Positions 32,331 to 41,581 of a stretch of 64,000 nt of DNA are shown piece by piece (positions within the stretch are counted from its first letter, which is position 1; every line of letters starts with the position of its first letter). The notes beneath the pieces are model-generated. The model saw only the letters and a program-made list of their open reading frames with translations, had not been told where the DNA came from and searched no databases. The stretch is from an uncultured Dehalococcoidia bacterium (GTDB lineage Bacteria > Chloroflexota > Dehalococcoidia > Lucifugimonadales > UBA1123), in contig CATOSI010000003.1 of assembly GCA_951812505.1 (NCBI GenBank), positions 496,001 through 560,000 of the forward strand. Direction: 5' to 3'. Position numbers and translations under genes: made by a program.

Positions 32331-33179
32331 CTAGAAGTCGTCGGCGATGTCGGCGGTCGGGGAGTTGATTATCCTGTGGACGACTGGAGCGAAGGCTTCG
32401 TCGTCTCCGGGTTCAGTGTCGTCGTCCGACCAGTCCTTTACGGCGACTGCGGCAAGCTCGCGTTCCTCGTCGTCATCCTCCCCTACTTCATATCCCATAA
32501 CCGCGCTCGGCACATAGACCCTGTAGTCGGCGCCACCCCGCGACGGGAATGAAACGATTCCCGACTGTGCCGGCGCCTTATAAGTCTCACGTATGATGAT
32601 GACCAGTTCAAACTCCTCGACACTGGTCACGGCGGCCTCGTACAGGTTGCCGCCTTTTGCGAGGCGGGCGATACGGGTCCCCACCCTGGGTTCGACCTGT
32701 CCGATATACGTACCGGACTCGTCCCTGACGGTCAGGCCGTTTCCAGTCGGCTCGAGTTGTACTTCATCGCCCGGTGTGAGGTTGAGAAGGTTCTTGGGAG
32801 GTGCGAGTTTAATGAGAGAAGTGACGCCGGCGTTACCGCTCTCTTCCAGGAAGGTCTGCGCTCTTCGGGAGGTGCTCCTGGCTGCCCGCGGCGTATCGGC
32901 GTCGGACAGCTTCATGAGCCTGCTGAGGTTTTTCTTAGCTATGGAGTTGTTGGGCGAACGCTTGAGCACCGAGCGGAATGCTTCCTGGGCCTCCTTGTTG
33001 CGCCCAAGTTCACTCAGCGCCTTGCCGAGACGATTGTAAGAGCCGATGTCTTCAGGGAAATCTCGCACGATGGTCTGGTTGACCGCCGCAGCTTCCTCCC
33101 ACCTGTTCTTCATGGCGAGAGCGACGGCCTTCCTAGCCCTGTCGTTCTTTACTTTCTCGTCCAGTGCGCGAGCACTCAT
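32331..33179 (-). CDS. Tetratricopeptide-repeat protein
   Basis: 282 residues. An N-terminal helical part (about 1-95) contains two to three TPR-like units: WEEAAAVNQTIVRDFPEDIGSYNRLGKALSELGRNKEAQEAFRSVLKRSPNN. A beta-rich segment at about 115-200 (LNLTPGDEVQLEPTGNGLTVRDESGTYIGQVEPRVGTRI) follows, and the C-terminus is strongly acidic and disordered. A scaffold or adaptor is the likely role. It precedes the GT87-like membrane gene (10 bp). No enzyme motif is present. Confidence 0.8.
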   Translation of the reverse strand: MSARALDEKVKNDRARKAVALAMKNRWEEAAAVNQTIVRDFPEDIGSYNRLGKALSELGRNKEAQEAFRSVLKRSPNNSIAKKNLSRLMKLSDADTPRAARSTSRRAQTFLEESGNAGVTSLIKLAPPKNLLNLTPGDEVQLEPTGNGLTVRDESGTYIGQVEPRVGTRIARLAKGGNLYEAAVTSVEEFELVIIIRETYKAPAQSGIVSFPSRGGADYRVYVPSAVMGYEVGEDDDEERELAAVAVKDWSDDDTEPGDDEAFAPVVHRIINSPTADIADDF

Positions 33180-33452
33180 TGTGTTCCGCCTTTTTGAAGT
33201 GTCTTAAAAGTTTATCGGATTTGGGAAAAACGCGGCAAGGGAATACGAGCCGATTTCATGGGCTTTTCACTATGCAATTTGGGGGACTTTTCTGCCGTTT
33301 GCTCCACGTCTGAGGGAGGTGGATCCCGGCTTTCGCGAGAATGTCTGAATTGTAGTTCACGCTCACCCATCGAGAGAGGGGACTTATCCAACATACTAAT
33401 GACGGTCTCAGGTGTTGGAGGGTGTCCGTGCGAAAACGAAGAACGACGGCGT
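33180..33452. repeat. Composite repeat region
   Basis: No gene. A degenerate REP-like unit at 33321-33345 is followed by GAATTGTAGTTCACGCTCAC...GAGAGGGG and CAACATAC (33340-33405), homologous in order to the composite at 10101-10213. Both composites lie just downstream of minus-strand lipoprotein genes. Confidence 0.7.
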
Positions 33453-34904
33453 CTATGGCGCGGTGTCCTGGGCGAGGCGGTCGAGGAGTTGGATGCCTAT
33501 GTCGGCGGACCAGCCCATTAGCGTGGGGTTGATCCACTCAATGTCGTCCCGGGGGGAGTTTATGCGGGACAGGTCGTCGGCGAGGATGAAGATGACAGGG
33601 ATGCCGGCTTGGTGGAAGGGCGTGTGGTCGCTGCCCACCCCTTCAGGAAGCCCGGCGTCCGCCGCTTTCGCCCCTATATCCGCCACAATGTCGGTTGCAT
33701 GGTCCGTAAGTTCACGGCTGCCGATGAAGTCCAGACGTTCGCCCGAACCCGGCACGTCGAAGTTCAGCATCGCGACGGTGTCTTCGATGTCCTGCTCGGT
33801 GAGAGCGTCAACATAGTGGCGGCTTCCGAACAGCCCTATCTCTTCGGAGCCGAACAGGACGAATTTAACTGTGAACGGGTACTCGGTGTCCGCCGTGAGT
33901 TCGGCCATGGTCATTACCACGGACAGGCCGGAACCGTTGTCGTTCGCACCCTGGGTGTCGGGGGTGGTATCGTAGTGCGCCCCGACTATTACCGTGCCGC
34001 CAGACTCCGAATTGTCCGGCTTCTCGGCTATGACGTTCCTGGACGGAAGTGAAGTCGGCTGGACGGAAACGATGGCTGAAGTTTCGCCCTGATTCATCAG
34101 GTCCAGCAGCTTCTGGCCGTCGGCCCTGGTAAAGGAGACGGCAGGTATTTGGGACTGAGATCGGAATGCACCCCTGAAGTTTCCCTGTTGATTGTTGAAT
34201 ACAATGGCTGCTACCGCGCCGGCCTCCGCAACCCGGTTGACTTTCTCCTGGAAGGTGATCGTCCCACGTTCGATCAAAGCCACCTTGCCGTCAAGACCCT
34301 GGGAAGGAATGTCTTCTTCAAAGGCCATCCCCACATCGGCGAGATTTCCCGTTCCGGATCCTTCGAAGGAGCCCACAATCGGCTGTGTCTCAATTACATC
34401 GGGGCCAGCAGCGGATCCGGGTGAATATTCGACCTTCGCAAGCAATCTGGATACGTTGAAGTCCTGGATGTAAACGTCGTAGCCCAAGTCTTCCAGCCGG
34501 TTTCTGAGGAAGTGGGCTGCTGCAAGCTCCTCGTCGGTCGCGCTCTCCCTGGGGCTGTATTCGGCTGTGAGATGTTCCAGGAAGGAGAATGTCTTCTCTT
34601 CGAGGGGTGTGTCTGTCGCCTGGTCCGGGGGTGCCGGGACAGCGGTTGCCGTCGGTGTGGGCGGAAGCGGCGTGGAGGTGGGAGAAGGCGGGACAGCGGT
34701 TGCCGTGGACGTTGGAGGGATCTGAGTTGGAGAAGGTGGGAGTGACGTGGCGGGCTGTGTGGGCGCCGGAGTGGACGTGGGCGGGCTGCTTGTGGGCGAC
34801 GCAGGCGCAGGTTCCTGCACCTCTTCGCCGCAGACGATCAATATGAGGGTCGCCGTCGCAATCAGCGGAAGTATCAGTCTTGTCTTCAGGTTTTCAGGTA
34901 TCAA
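33453..34904 (-). CDS. M28 family aminopeptidase lipoprotein with PA domain
   Basis: 483 residues. Lipobox LIVC gives a lipidated Cys25, then a Pro/Thr-rich stalk (about 30-95). An inserted PA domain (about 170-270, GKVALIERGTITFQEKVNRVAEAGA and AIVFNNQQGN) precedes the zinc peptidase. Zinc ligands are visible in GAHYDTTPDTQGANDNGSG (His and Asp), FGSEEIGLFG (Glu pair), LNFDVPG (Asp) and SDHTPFHQAG (His). M28 lipoproteins trim N-terminal residues from peptides at the surface, consistent with the peptide-type ABC importer in this window. The next gene upstream on the same strand is signal peptidase I (about 150 bp). Confidence 0.93.
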   Translation of the reverse strand: MIPENLKTRLILPLIATATLILIVCGEEVQEPAPASPTSSPPTSTPAPTQPATSLPPSPTQIPPTSTATAVPPSPTSTPLPPTPTATAVPAPPDQATDTPLEEKTFSFLEHLTAEYSPRESATDEELAAAHFLRNRLEDLGYDVYIQDFNVSRLLAKVEYSPGSAAGPDVIETQPIVGSFEGSGTGNLADVGMAFEEDIPSQGLDGKVALIERGTITFQEKVNRVAEAGAVAAIVFNNQQGNFRGAFRSQSQIPAVSFTRADGQKLLDLMNQGETSAIVSVQPTSLPSRNVIAEKPDNSESGGTVIVGAHYDTTPDTQGANDNGSGLSVVMTMAELTADTEYPFTVKFVLFGSEEIGLFGSRHYVDALTEQDIEDTVAMLNFDVPGSGERLDFIGSRELTDHATDIVADIGAKAADAGLPEGVGSDHTPFHQAGIPVIFILADDLSRINSPRDDIEWINPTLMGWSADIGIQLLDRLAQDTAP

Positions 34905-35051
34905 TTCGAGGCTTCCTGAGCGGGTCTTGGTTCTTATGGGTACGCGGTGGAGCGGACGGGCGGTTTCCCTGATACGAAGTCGTCAGGAGGCAAGGTAGGT
35001 GTGAGGACCGTCGTGCGCTTGTGTCGGAGGCGTCCGGCGCCGGATGGGAAG

Positions 35052-35639
35052 TCAATGGAATACCTGGAGAACTCCGATTCTGTCGGTCGGCCAGTAGCTG
35101 ACCCACCCTCTGCCAACGACGTGTTCGTCGGCGAGAAAGCCCCAGTCGCGCGAGTCACTGGAGGCGCGGCGGTTGTCGCCGAGTACGTAGTAGGAGTTTT
35201 CGGGCACCACCAGGAGGTCAACATTACGCCTGTCCCGGTTTACCACATAGGGCTCGTCCAGCAATTCTCCGTTTCGGATAACCTGCCCGGACTGAATTTC
35301 GATTGTGTCGCCCGGGAGCCCGATGACGCGCTTCACTAGGTCGCGTGAGTCGTCGGTGGGGAAGTTGAAGATGAGGATTTCGCCGTGCCTAGGCGGGTGG
35401 AAGACGTACAATGCCTCTCCATCATCGGAGGGCTGAATGAAGGGAACGAATCGGGCGAGTGAATTGGTGGCGACGCGGGAGTAGATTATCTTGTTGGCGA
35501 CGATGTACTGGCCTTCGGTCAGGGTAGGGTCCATGCTGGTCCCCTCTACCCTGAAGTTCTGGACGCTGAGATGCAGCGCCAGGAACACCGCGATGGAAAG
35601 CAGGACGGTCTCTATCAATTCCCGTGTGAATTCCCGCAA
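35052..35639 (-). CDS. lepB: Signal peptidase I
   Basis: 195 residues. It removes signal peptides from exported proteins, including those not lipidated. The membrane helix is at about 10-25 (ETVLLSIAVFLALHLS); Ser35 is the nucleophile in VEGTSMDPTL and Lys103 the general base in RDLVKRVIGLPGD. The serine-lysine pair and the C-terminal YYVLGDNRRASSDSRDWG box D/E are complete, and length fits short SPase I proteins. A TATAAT is seen 39 bases upstream of the ATG. It is oriented like the M28 peptidase but separated from it, and probably has its own promoter. Confidence 0.95.
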   Translation of the reverse strand: MREFTRELIETVLLSIAVFLALHLSVQNFRVEGTSMDPTLTEGQYIVANKIIYSRVATNSLARFVPFIQPSDDGEALYVFHPPRHGEILIFNFPTDDSRDLVKRVIGLPGDTIEIQSGQVIRNGELLDEPYVVNRDRRNVDLLVVPENSYYVLGDNRRASSDSRDWGFLADEHVVGRGWVSYWPTDRIGVLQVFH

Positions 35640-35960
35640 CCGAATACCGCCTTCAATCCAATTTAAGATTAATGATCATTATACAGCAGGGTCTTCAGTA
35701 TTCGGCTGTCAGAAATGCGTCCGGCGTCCCGAATGTTACAAATGTGACTCACGATTTTCTCTGAGTGAGTCACTGTTGGCGTTCCTTATGCCCCCTTCCC
35801 GACGCTAGGATAACTCTACACGTCCACTGAAGCGTGGGGAAAGAGAGGGGTCACGCGGGCATAGGTTAGAATCAGGTGTACATCACGCTTGCGGCGGGGT
35901 GGACTAAGAGATGCACAGAAGCCGTGTAGTTTGGAGATAATTCGCACAAGGAGGGAAGAG
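35640..35960. other. Divergent intergenic region
   Basis: No gene. A minus-strand TATAAT at 35678-35683 can serve lepB; on the other side only weak -10 candidates such as TAGAAT near 35867 are present for the SIMPL gene, which has a strong AAGGAGG ribosome site. No repeat of the main families is seen. Confidence 0.5.
35678..35683 (-). promoter_or_regulatory. -10 element of lepB
   Basis: TATAAT on the minus strand, 39 bases from the lepB ATG, with TG directly before it. -35 not convincing. Confidence 0.4.
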
Positions 35961-36827
35961 ATGAATCTGAGAAACGTGACCATGGCGGTGGCAGTCGTGG
36001 CAATGACTGCCATCCTAATGCTGACGGCGGCCTGCCAGTTCGACGGTCAATCGGCTGGCGAACCGGCCAGGATCAATACGGCCGGGGTGTCCGCAGGAAA
36101 CGCGGCTCTCTTCGGCATAGCGCAGGGAGCTCAGCAGAGGACTTCGTTGGCGACCGCGATGGACGGCCAGGGCGAAATTCATGTCAGCGGACAGGGAAAG
36201 GCCTCCATTGAGCCCGATCTGGCAGTATTGAATCTGGGTGTGGAGACGAGGGGCGCCACCGTTTCCGAGGCGCGCGAGCTGGCGGCCACAGCGATGGCCG
36301 ATGTCATGGACTCTCTCGCGAGCGAGGGCGTCGAGGATAAGGACATCCAGACGAGCCGCTTCGACATCAACGACGAACGCGAATGGCAGGAGATAACGGA
36401 GAACGGCATTCGTACAAGCAAGTCAGTCCTTGTCGGATACCGCGTGAGGAACAACCTGACTGTCAAAGTGCGCGACCTTGACAACGTGAGTGCCGTGATT
36501 GACGGCGCGGCGGAGGCGGGGGGAGACGCAATCCGGTTCAACGGACTGAACTTCACCGCCGAGGACCTCTCCCCGGTGATGGCTCAGCTTCGTGAGGACG
36601 CGGTGAACGACGCCAAGAGCAAGGCGCAGCACTTCGCGGACCTGGCGGAAGTGGGTCTGGGCGAACTGATCTTCATATCCGATGGCACGGTTGCGAGGCC
36701 GCTGACACGCGTTTACGCGGAATCAGCCGCCTTCGCTTTGCCGGCTGCGCAAGCCTTCGACACCGGAATCAGCCGCGGGGAACTGGAGGTAAACATGTCC
36801 GTACAGACCGTCTTCACCATAGAGTAG
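35961..36827 (+). CDS. SIMPL domain lipoprotein
   Basis: 288 residues from an ATG with AAGGAGG ahead of it. The signal peptide ends in lipobox TAAC (Cys25). The rest is a SIMPL (DUF541) domain: a start GEIHVSGQGKASIEPDLAVLNLGVETRG, then VSEARELAATAMADVMDSLASEGVEDKDIQTSRFDI, and a final ISRGELEVNMSVQTVFTIE, which are the standard blocks. Bacterial members are envelope proteins tied to oxidative or membrane stress (YggE) or to forming oligomeric rings; function here unknown. Followed by a strong hairpin, so likely monocistronic. Confidence 0.9.
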   Translation: MNLRNVTMAVAVVAMTAILMLTAACQFDGQSAGEPARINTAGVSAGNAALFGIAQGAQQRTSLATAMDGQGEIHVSGQGKASIEPDLAVLNLGVETRGATVSEARELAATAMADVMDSLASEGVEDKDIQTSRFDINDEREWQEITENGIRTSKSVLVGYRVRNNLTVKVRDLDNVSAVIDGAAEAGGDAIRFNGLNFTAEDLSPVMAQLREDAVNDAKSKAQHFADLAEVGLGELIFISDGTVARPLTRVYAESAAFALPAAQAFDTGISRGELEVNMSVQTVFTIE

Positions 36828-36848
36828 CGACCTCGGGCATTCCATTGG

Positions 36849-36876
36849 CGGAGACAGGCATTCTCGCCTGTCTCCG
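36849..36876 (+). terminator. Hairpin terminator of the SIMPL gene
   Basis: CGGAGACAGGC-ATTCTC-GCCTGTCTCCG, an 11-bp perfect stem with a 6-base loop, starting 21 bases after the stop. The following TACTTC is only weakly T-rich. Confidence 0.6.
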
Positions 36877-36988
36877 TACTTCAACTGGGCGCCGTTTCTG
36901 TCTTTTCAAAACCATGTCTCTCTTTAAGTACGGCGACTCTTTGGGCTAGGATTGTTTCAGGATTACTCCAGTGTAAGGTGGAAGGGCC

Positions 36989-37591
36989 ATGATACTGAGC
37001 GACAGGTCGATCAAAGAGCGCATGACGGATGGCGCAATCGTGGTTGATCCGCTGGGTCCGAACGCCATTCAGCCTGCCAGCGTTGACATCCGGCTCGATA
37101 GGGAAGTTCTCATATTTCGCAACAGCTGGCGCACGCACATAGATGTGATGCAGCCCGCGGACGATGTCGTAGAGCGTGTCCAGATTGAAGACGACAGACC
37201 GTTCATCCTGCACCCGGGGCAGTTCGCCCTGGGCAGCACGCTGGAGACAGTCTCCATTCCCGATGACATAGTGGCCAGGATCGAGGGCAAGAGTTCGCTC
37301 GCAAGATATGGCCTGCTGATCCACTCGACGGCCGGTTTCGTGGACCCGGGATGGACGGGAAAGCTGACGCTGGAGTTTTCCAACGTCGGCATTCTGGGAA
37401 TAACGCTGCGCTACGGCATGAAGATAGGCCACATCTCATTTACGCAGTTATCCACACCGGCCGATCATCCTTATGGCTCCGGCAAGTTGGGAAGCAAGTA
37501 CCAGGGACAGGACGGCCCCGCCGCCTCGCGGTATTACATGGAGTACCAGCTTCCGATGAATGGATCGGAGAATGTTCCTCGGTCATCCTGA
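36989..37591 (+). CDS. dcd: dCTP deaminase
   Basis: 200 residues, the usual family size. It begins MILSDRSIKERM and contains NAIQPASVDIRLD, the signature EGKSSLARYGLLIHSTAGFVDPGWTG (catalytic Glu and Arg/Ser region, about 94-119) and the C-terminal YGSGKLGSKYQGQ nucleotide-capping part. It converts dCTP to dUTP, the first step toward dTMP; whether it also has dUTPase activity cannot be decided from the motifs here. No dut or thyA gene is adjacent. It lies between the SIMPL gene and convergent meaB. Confidence 0.95.
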   Translation: MILSDRSIKERMTDGAIVVDPLGPNAIQPASVDIRLDREVLIFRNSWRTHIDVMQPADDVVERVQIEDDRPFILHPGQFALGSTLETVSIPDDIVARIEGKSSLARYGLLIHSTAGFVDPGWTGKLTLEFSNVGILGITLRYGMKIGHISFTQLSTPADHPYGSGKLGSKYQGQDGPAASRYYMEYQLPMNGSENVPRSS

Positions 37592-37632
37592 GCGATGGTT
37601 GGGTCGGTTTCCTATCCAAGCGTGTTGCAGGG

Positions 37633-38613
37633 TCAGGTAGAATGTCGCCATAACGAGTCTGCGATGCGTTCCGCCGCCGAGTAGGGGTCCAGGTCGCCGG
37701 ATTTTACTCCGGCCACTATCTTCAGGAGCGCTTGATCTTCCGACATGGCGCGAAGCACCTCGGCGGTGAGGGATGATGTGACCAGCCGCGTGAGTTCGTC
37801 GGTGGCCTGTCGCTTGCGGCGCTCCGTCAGCCGACCGGCATCTTTCATGTCCCTGAGACGGAGTCGGGTCTCTTCGTACAACTCGGGAATGCCCTCACCT
37901 AGATGGGCCTGCGTCATCAGAAGGCGCGGCTTCCATTCATCCGGCATGGGGTCGAGCGAGAGCATTGCCCTTATCGCGGACGCCATCTGTCCGGCGCCGT
38001 CGCGGTCGGCCTTGTTCACGACAAATATGTCGGCTATCTCCAGAAGGCCCGCCTTCATAGCCTGCACCGTGTCGCCCGCTTCAGGCACGAGAACCACCGC
38101 GACGATGTCCGCGACCCCCATGATGTCGAGCTCCGTCTGCCCTACCCCGACGGTTTCCACAAGGATGAGGTCCTTGCCGAGCGCGTCCAAAAGGTTCACT
38201 CCGGCTCTGCATACGGCGGCGAGTCCACCGTGAGCGCCCTTAGTGGCAATACTGCGGATGAACACGTCCGGATCGAGGTAGTGGTCGCGCATACGAATGC
38301 GGTCGCCGAGCACCGAGCCTCCACTGAAGGGACTTGTGGGATCAACGGCCAGAACGCCAATGGTCCTGTCATCCTCTCGCGCCGCGTGAACGAGGCGGTC
38401 AGCGATTGTGCTCTTGCCGGCTCCGGGCGGTCCGGTAATCCCTACTATTTCGGCATTTCCGGCGTGTGGATGTGCCAGCCGCATTACGTCCCGGAGAGCG
38501 TCACCGTCATTCTCGATGCGGGTAAACAGCCGTGCAATCGCGCGCCTGTCGCCGTTGAGCGCTCGATTGAAGAGGTTGGCGAGTGGGTCTGCAGTCACGG
38601 ATTCAGGAGTCAC
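37633..38613 (-). CDS. meaB: Methylmalonyl-CoA mutase-associated GTPase
   Basis: 326 residues from the GTG chosen, matching the normal MeaB length. It is a SIMIBI-class GTPase and chaperone of B12-dependent methylmalonyl-CoA mutase. The P-loop is GITGPPGAGKST; VDPTSPFSGGSVLGDRIRM, VETVGVGQTEL and the NKAD guanine motif follow in the proper order. Starts are GTG at 38613 or 38598; the open frame further upstream lies inside the neighbouring gene. It starts 16 bases after the stop of the CBS-domain gene on the same strand. The mutase genes are not in the window. Confidence 0.94.
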   Translation of the reverse strand: MTPESVTADPLANLFNRALNGDRRAIARLFTRIENDGDALRDVMRLAHPHAGNAEIVGITGPPGAGKSTIADRLVHAAREDDRTIGVLAVDPTSPFSGGSVLGDRIRMRDHYLDPDVFIRSIATKGAHGGLAAVCRAGVNLLDALGKDLILVETVGVGQTELDIMGVADIVAVVLVPEAGDTVQAMKAGLLEIADIFVVNKADRDGAGQMASAIRAMLSLDPMPDEWKPRLLMTQAHLGEGIPELYEETRLRLRDMKDAGRLTERRKRQATDELTRLVTSSLTAEVLRAMSEDQALLKIVAGVKSGDLDPYSAAERIADSLWRHST

Positions 38614-38629
38614 TATCGGCTCGGACAGC

Positions 38630-39889
38630 TCACGAATTCTGCGAGGCGTACTCTGAGTCGTCCGATTCCGTGCGGTTGACCCTGAGGGTGTTGGGCCTGC
38701 GACCGACGGTATCCACGACAACGATGCTGAGTCCGTCATGGTAAACGGTGTCGCCCTGCACGGGCACCTTGCCCAGTTGATCGAACACCAGCCCTCCAAT
38801 CGTGTCGAAGCCGTCAGCCGCTATGTCTATGCCGAGAGATTCGTTCAATTCGTCAATCGGCAGACGCGCATCCACCAGGAACTCAGACTTGCCGATGCTT
38901 CGTATGACAGGATCCTCGCTGTCGAATTCGTCCTGGATCTCCCCTACTATCTCCTCGAGCAGGTCCTCGATGGTCACTATGCCGGATACCCCGCCATACT
39001 CATCCACCACCACCGCCAGGTGGACACGCTGTTCCTGGAAGTCGCCCAGCAGTTCTTCGAGAGTCTTGGATTCCGGGACGAAAAGAGGGGGGCGCGATAC
39101 TTCTTTGGCTGTCGCCACGGAAGGGTCGAGACCGCTCGCAATCTGTCGAAGCACGTCTTTGGCGTGAGCCACTCCCTCAATGTGGTCGAGGTCCGCTTTG
39201 TAAACCGGAACACGGCTGTGTCCCGCAGTGTTCATTGCCTCGGCAAGAGCGTCAAGGGTCGTATCGGCCTCTACGGCCGCGATGTCCACACGGGGCACCA
39301 TTATCTCGCGGGCCACGGTCTGGTCCAGCTGCACGACGCCTCTTATCATTCTCACTTCGTGTTCGTCCAGAGGGTTGTTGTTGGTATCCACCGAAAGGGC
39401 GAAGTCGAGAGAAGGTTCAGCCTCCGACACTCTTCCATTAAGCAGAGCGTCGTGAACCAGGAGCGCAGGTCTGAAGGGATAGGACAGTATCCAGGCAACT
39501 CTGGGCATGAACCGGCAGAGCGGGTTGGAGTAACGCGCTCCAAAGTAGCGGGCGAGGAGTATCACTACGCCTAGCCCAATCAGGGCGGAAATCGTACCGA
39601 GGGTCAGGATGCCCAAACCCGCATTCCACACGGAGAGGGAGATAGAAGCCACTGCTATCAGCGCCGCTCCGAACGCCACCATGCCAGTCAGTTTGAGAGG
39701 GGCGATTGGGCCGGCAGGAAGATCGGCAATAAGATCGAGATGGTCGTGTTTCCACGAATCACCGTTGGTGAGATAGTATGCCGCAGACTGGAGTCTGGCG
39801 GCGATAGCGGCTGCGCCCGCCTCAGATATCGCAAGAATCAAGACGGCGACTGCCAAGGTCAGCGCTGGTAACGTACTATCACTCTCCAA
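38630..39889 (-). CDS. CNNM/HlyC-type membrane protein with CBS pair
   Basis: 419 residues. The N-terminal 150 residues have three to four membrane segments (first about 8-24). The PRVDIAAVEADTTLDAL and VDEYGGVSGIVTIEDLLEEIVGEIQDE blocks are the CBS pair, and a CorC_HlyC domain closes the protein (about 320-410, GFDTIGGLVFDQLGKVPVQGD). This is the CorB/CNNM family, in which better-studied members export or regulate Mg2+ (ATP-sensitive). Older databases call it haemolysin. It stands directly downstream of glmU and upstream of meaB on the same strand. Short spacings on both sides (30 and 16 bp) suggest a common transcript. Confidence 0.9.
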   Translation of the reverse strand: MESDSTLPALTLAVAVLILAISEAGAAAIAARLQSAAYYLTNGDSWKHDHLDLIADLPAGPIAPLKLTGMVAFGAALIAVASISLSVWNAGLGILTLGTISALIGLGVVILLARYFGARYSNPLCRFMPRVAWILSYPFRPALLVHDALLNGRVSEAEPSLDFALSVDTNNNPLDEHEVRMIRGVVQLDQTVAREIMVPRVDIAAVEADTTLDALAEAMNTAGHSRVPVYKADLDHIEGVAHAKDVLRQIASGLDPSVATAKEVSRPPLFVPESKTLEELLGDFQEQRVHLAVVVDEYGGVSGIVTIEDLLEEIVGEIQDEFDSEDPVIRSIGKSEFLVDARLPIDELNESLGIDIAADGFDTIGGLVFDQLGKVPVQGDTVYHDGLSIVVVDTVGRRPNTLRVNRTESDDSEYASQNS

Positions 39890-39919
39890 TTCAGGGCTCC
39901 ATTATCGAATGACGCTCCG

Positions 39920-41362
39920 CTATGCGGAACCGGAGTCTCTTCCGGGCTTCTTAGTCCTGATCCGCGCGGGCGCTCCGATTGCTCCAGAGTCTGGCGGAAC
40001 ATTCTTGTTTATTACCGATCCGGTTCCAGTATAGGACCGGTCGCCGATAGTAACGGGGGCGACCATCATTGTATCGCACCCTATAAAGACATCGTCGCCG
40101 ATCACGGTGCGATGCTTTTCCTGGCCGTCGTAGTTGCAGGTGATCGAACCCGCGCCGATGTTGACGTTGGCGCCAACATCCGCGTCTCCGATGTAGCTGA
40201 AGTGTCCCGACTTGGTGGCTCGCCCGATTCGACTGTTCTTTATCTCGCCGAAATTGCCAATATGCACTTCCGATTCCAGGTATGTCCCGCGGCGCAAGTG
40301 ACTGAACGGACCAACGTGAACATCGGACTCCAGGACTGCTTCTTCTACTACCGAAGACACAATTTTGCACTGGTCTCCGATCTGCGAGTCCACGACTATC
40401 GAGTTCGGACCGATCTCGCAGTCTTCGCCTATGGCAACTCTGCCCTTGATATGTGTGTTCGGCAGGATGACGCTGTCCAATCCGATTTGGACGGCGTAGT
40501 CAATGTAAACAGACTCAGGGTCCGGAATGGTAACGCCTTCCATCATCCAGCGCCGAAGAATTCTGTCCCGCATCATGGATTCGGCGCGAGACAATTCCAC
40601 CCTGGTATTAATACCGAATGCCTCGCTGCCGTCGTCCAACGCCAGGGACGCAACTTCCAGCCCTTGCGTCACCGCGACTTCTATCAGGTCGGTCAAATAT
40701 ATCTCGCCGGTCGAAGACGGCTTCAAGCAGGGCAGGTTATCCCACAGCCAAGATGAGTTGAAGCAGTACGCGCCCGCATTTACTTCACGAATGTCCAGCG
40801 TTTCGGGGTCTGCCTGTTTCTGCTCCACGACCGCAGCGATTTTGCCGTCGTGACCTCTCACGACGCGACCCAAACCTTCAGGTTCAGTGTGGCTCGATGT
40901 GAGCATAGTTATGGGCGCCTCCGTGGCGATGTGCGTCCTTGTCATCTCGGCCAGCGTCTCGTGCCTCAGGAGTGGTGTATCACCCGCCATGACTACGATG
41001 TTGTCGCAGTCGGGGATAGTGGCTTGCGCTTGCATCAGAGCATGTCCGGTGCCAAGCTGTTCTTTCTGAACCGCGTAGAGGCATTTGTCGCCCAGCGCCT
41101 CTCGAATTGCCGTGGAATCGCTAGGTACGACGACTACCACAGGCGCCGATCCAGCCGACCGAGCCGATTCGACGACAATTTCGAGCATCGGCTTGCCACA
41201 GACTGTGTGCAGCGCTTTGGGTTTCCGAGACTTCATTCTCGTTCCCTTACCGGCGGCAAGGATCACTGAGGCGAAGGAGAGTGAGCCATAGAGGGGTATG
41301 CCTGGAGAGCCAGCGCCAGGCGCGGAGTTGCTGATACGTCTATCAGATAAGTCGTCCACCAT
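39920..41362 (-). CDS. glmU: Bifunctional GlcNAc-1-P uridyltransferase / GlcN-1-P acetyltransferase
   Basis: 480 residues. The N-terminal pyrophosphorylase half shows LAAGKGTRMKS (about 35-45), the PMLEIV and QLGTGHALMQA motifs and MAGDTPLL; the C-terminal left-handed beta-helix has multiple hexapeptide turns and the GAGSITCNYDGQEKHRT motif of the acetyl-CoA site. It makes UDP-GlcNAc, precursor of peptidoglycan and glycans. About 30 residues precede the family start, but no closer ATG is better placed. It lies upstream of the CNNM-type gene and downstream of the zinc-finger pair across a 220-bp gap. Confidence 0.95.
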   Translation of the reverse strand: MVDDLSDRRISNSAPGAGSPGIPLYGSLSFASVILAAGKGTRMKSRKPKALHTVCGKPMLEIVVESARSAGSAPVVVVVPSDSTAIREALGDKCLYAVQKEQLGTGHALMQAQATIPDCDNIVVMAGDTPLLRHETLAEMTRTHIATEAPITMLTSSHTEPEGLGRVVRGHDGKIAAVVEQKQADPETLDIREVNAGAYCFNSSWLWDNLPCLKPSSTGEIYLTDLIEVAVTQGLEVASLALDDGSEAFGINTRVELSRAESMMRDRILRRWMMEGVTIPDPESVYIDYAVQIGLDSVILPNTHIKGRVAIGEDCEIGPNSIVVDSQIGDQCKIVSSVVEEAVLESDVHVGPFSHLRRGTYLESEVHIGNFGEIKNSRIGRATKSGHFSYIGDADVGANVNIGAGSITCNYDGQEKHRTVIGDDVFIGCDTMMVAPVTIGDRSYTGTGSVINKNVPPDSGAIGAPARIRTKKPGRDSGSA

Positions 41363-41581
41363 GAGTCATGCTAGCAGAGGCAATTTTTGGTGTCAATCAG
41401 ACCTGCGACTGTCTCATTATTTCGGTACGTCGCCTGGGTTCTGGCTGAACCTGCAGAAGACTTTCGAGCTCCGAGTAGCTGAGATAGAGTCCGGGAATAA
41501 ATTGTGAAGCAGGTGAAGCCTCGAAATATGGCGGGAGCGTTTGGGGGTTAGGACTGCAAATTCTAATGCTGGGGACTCGGT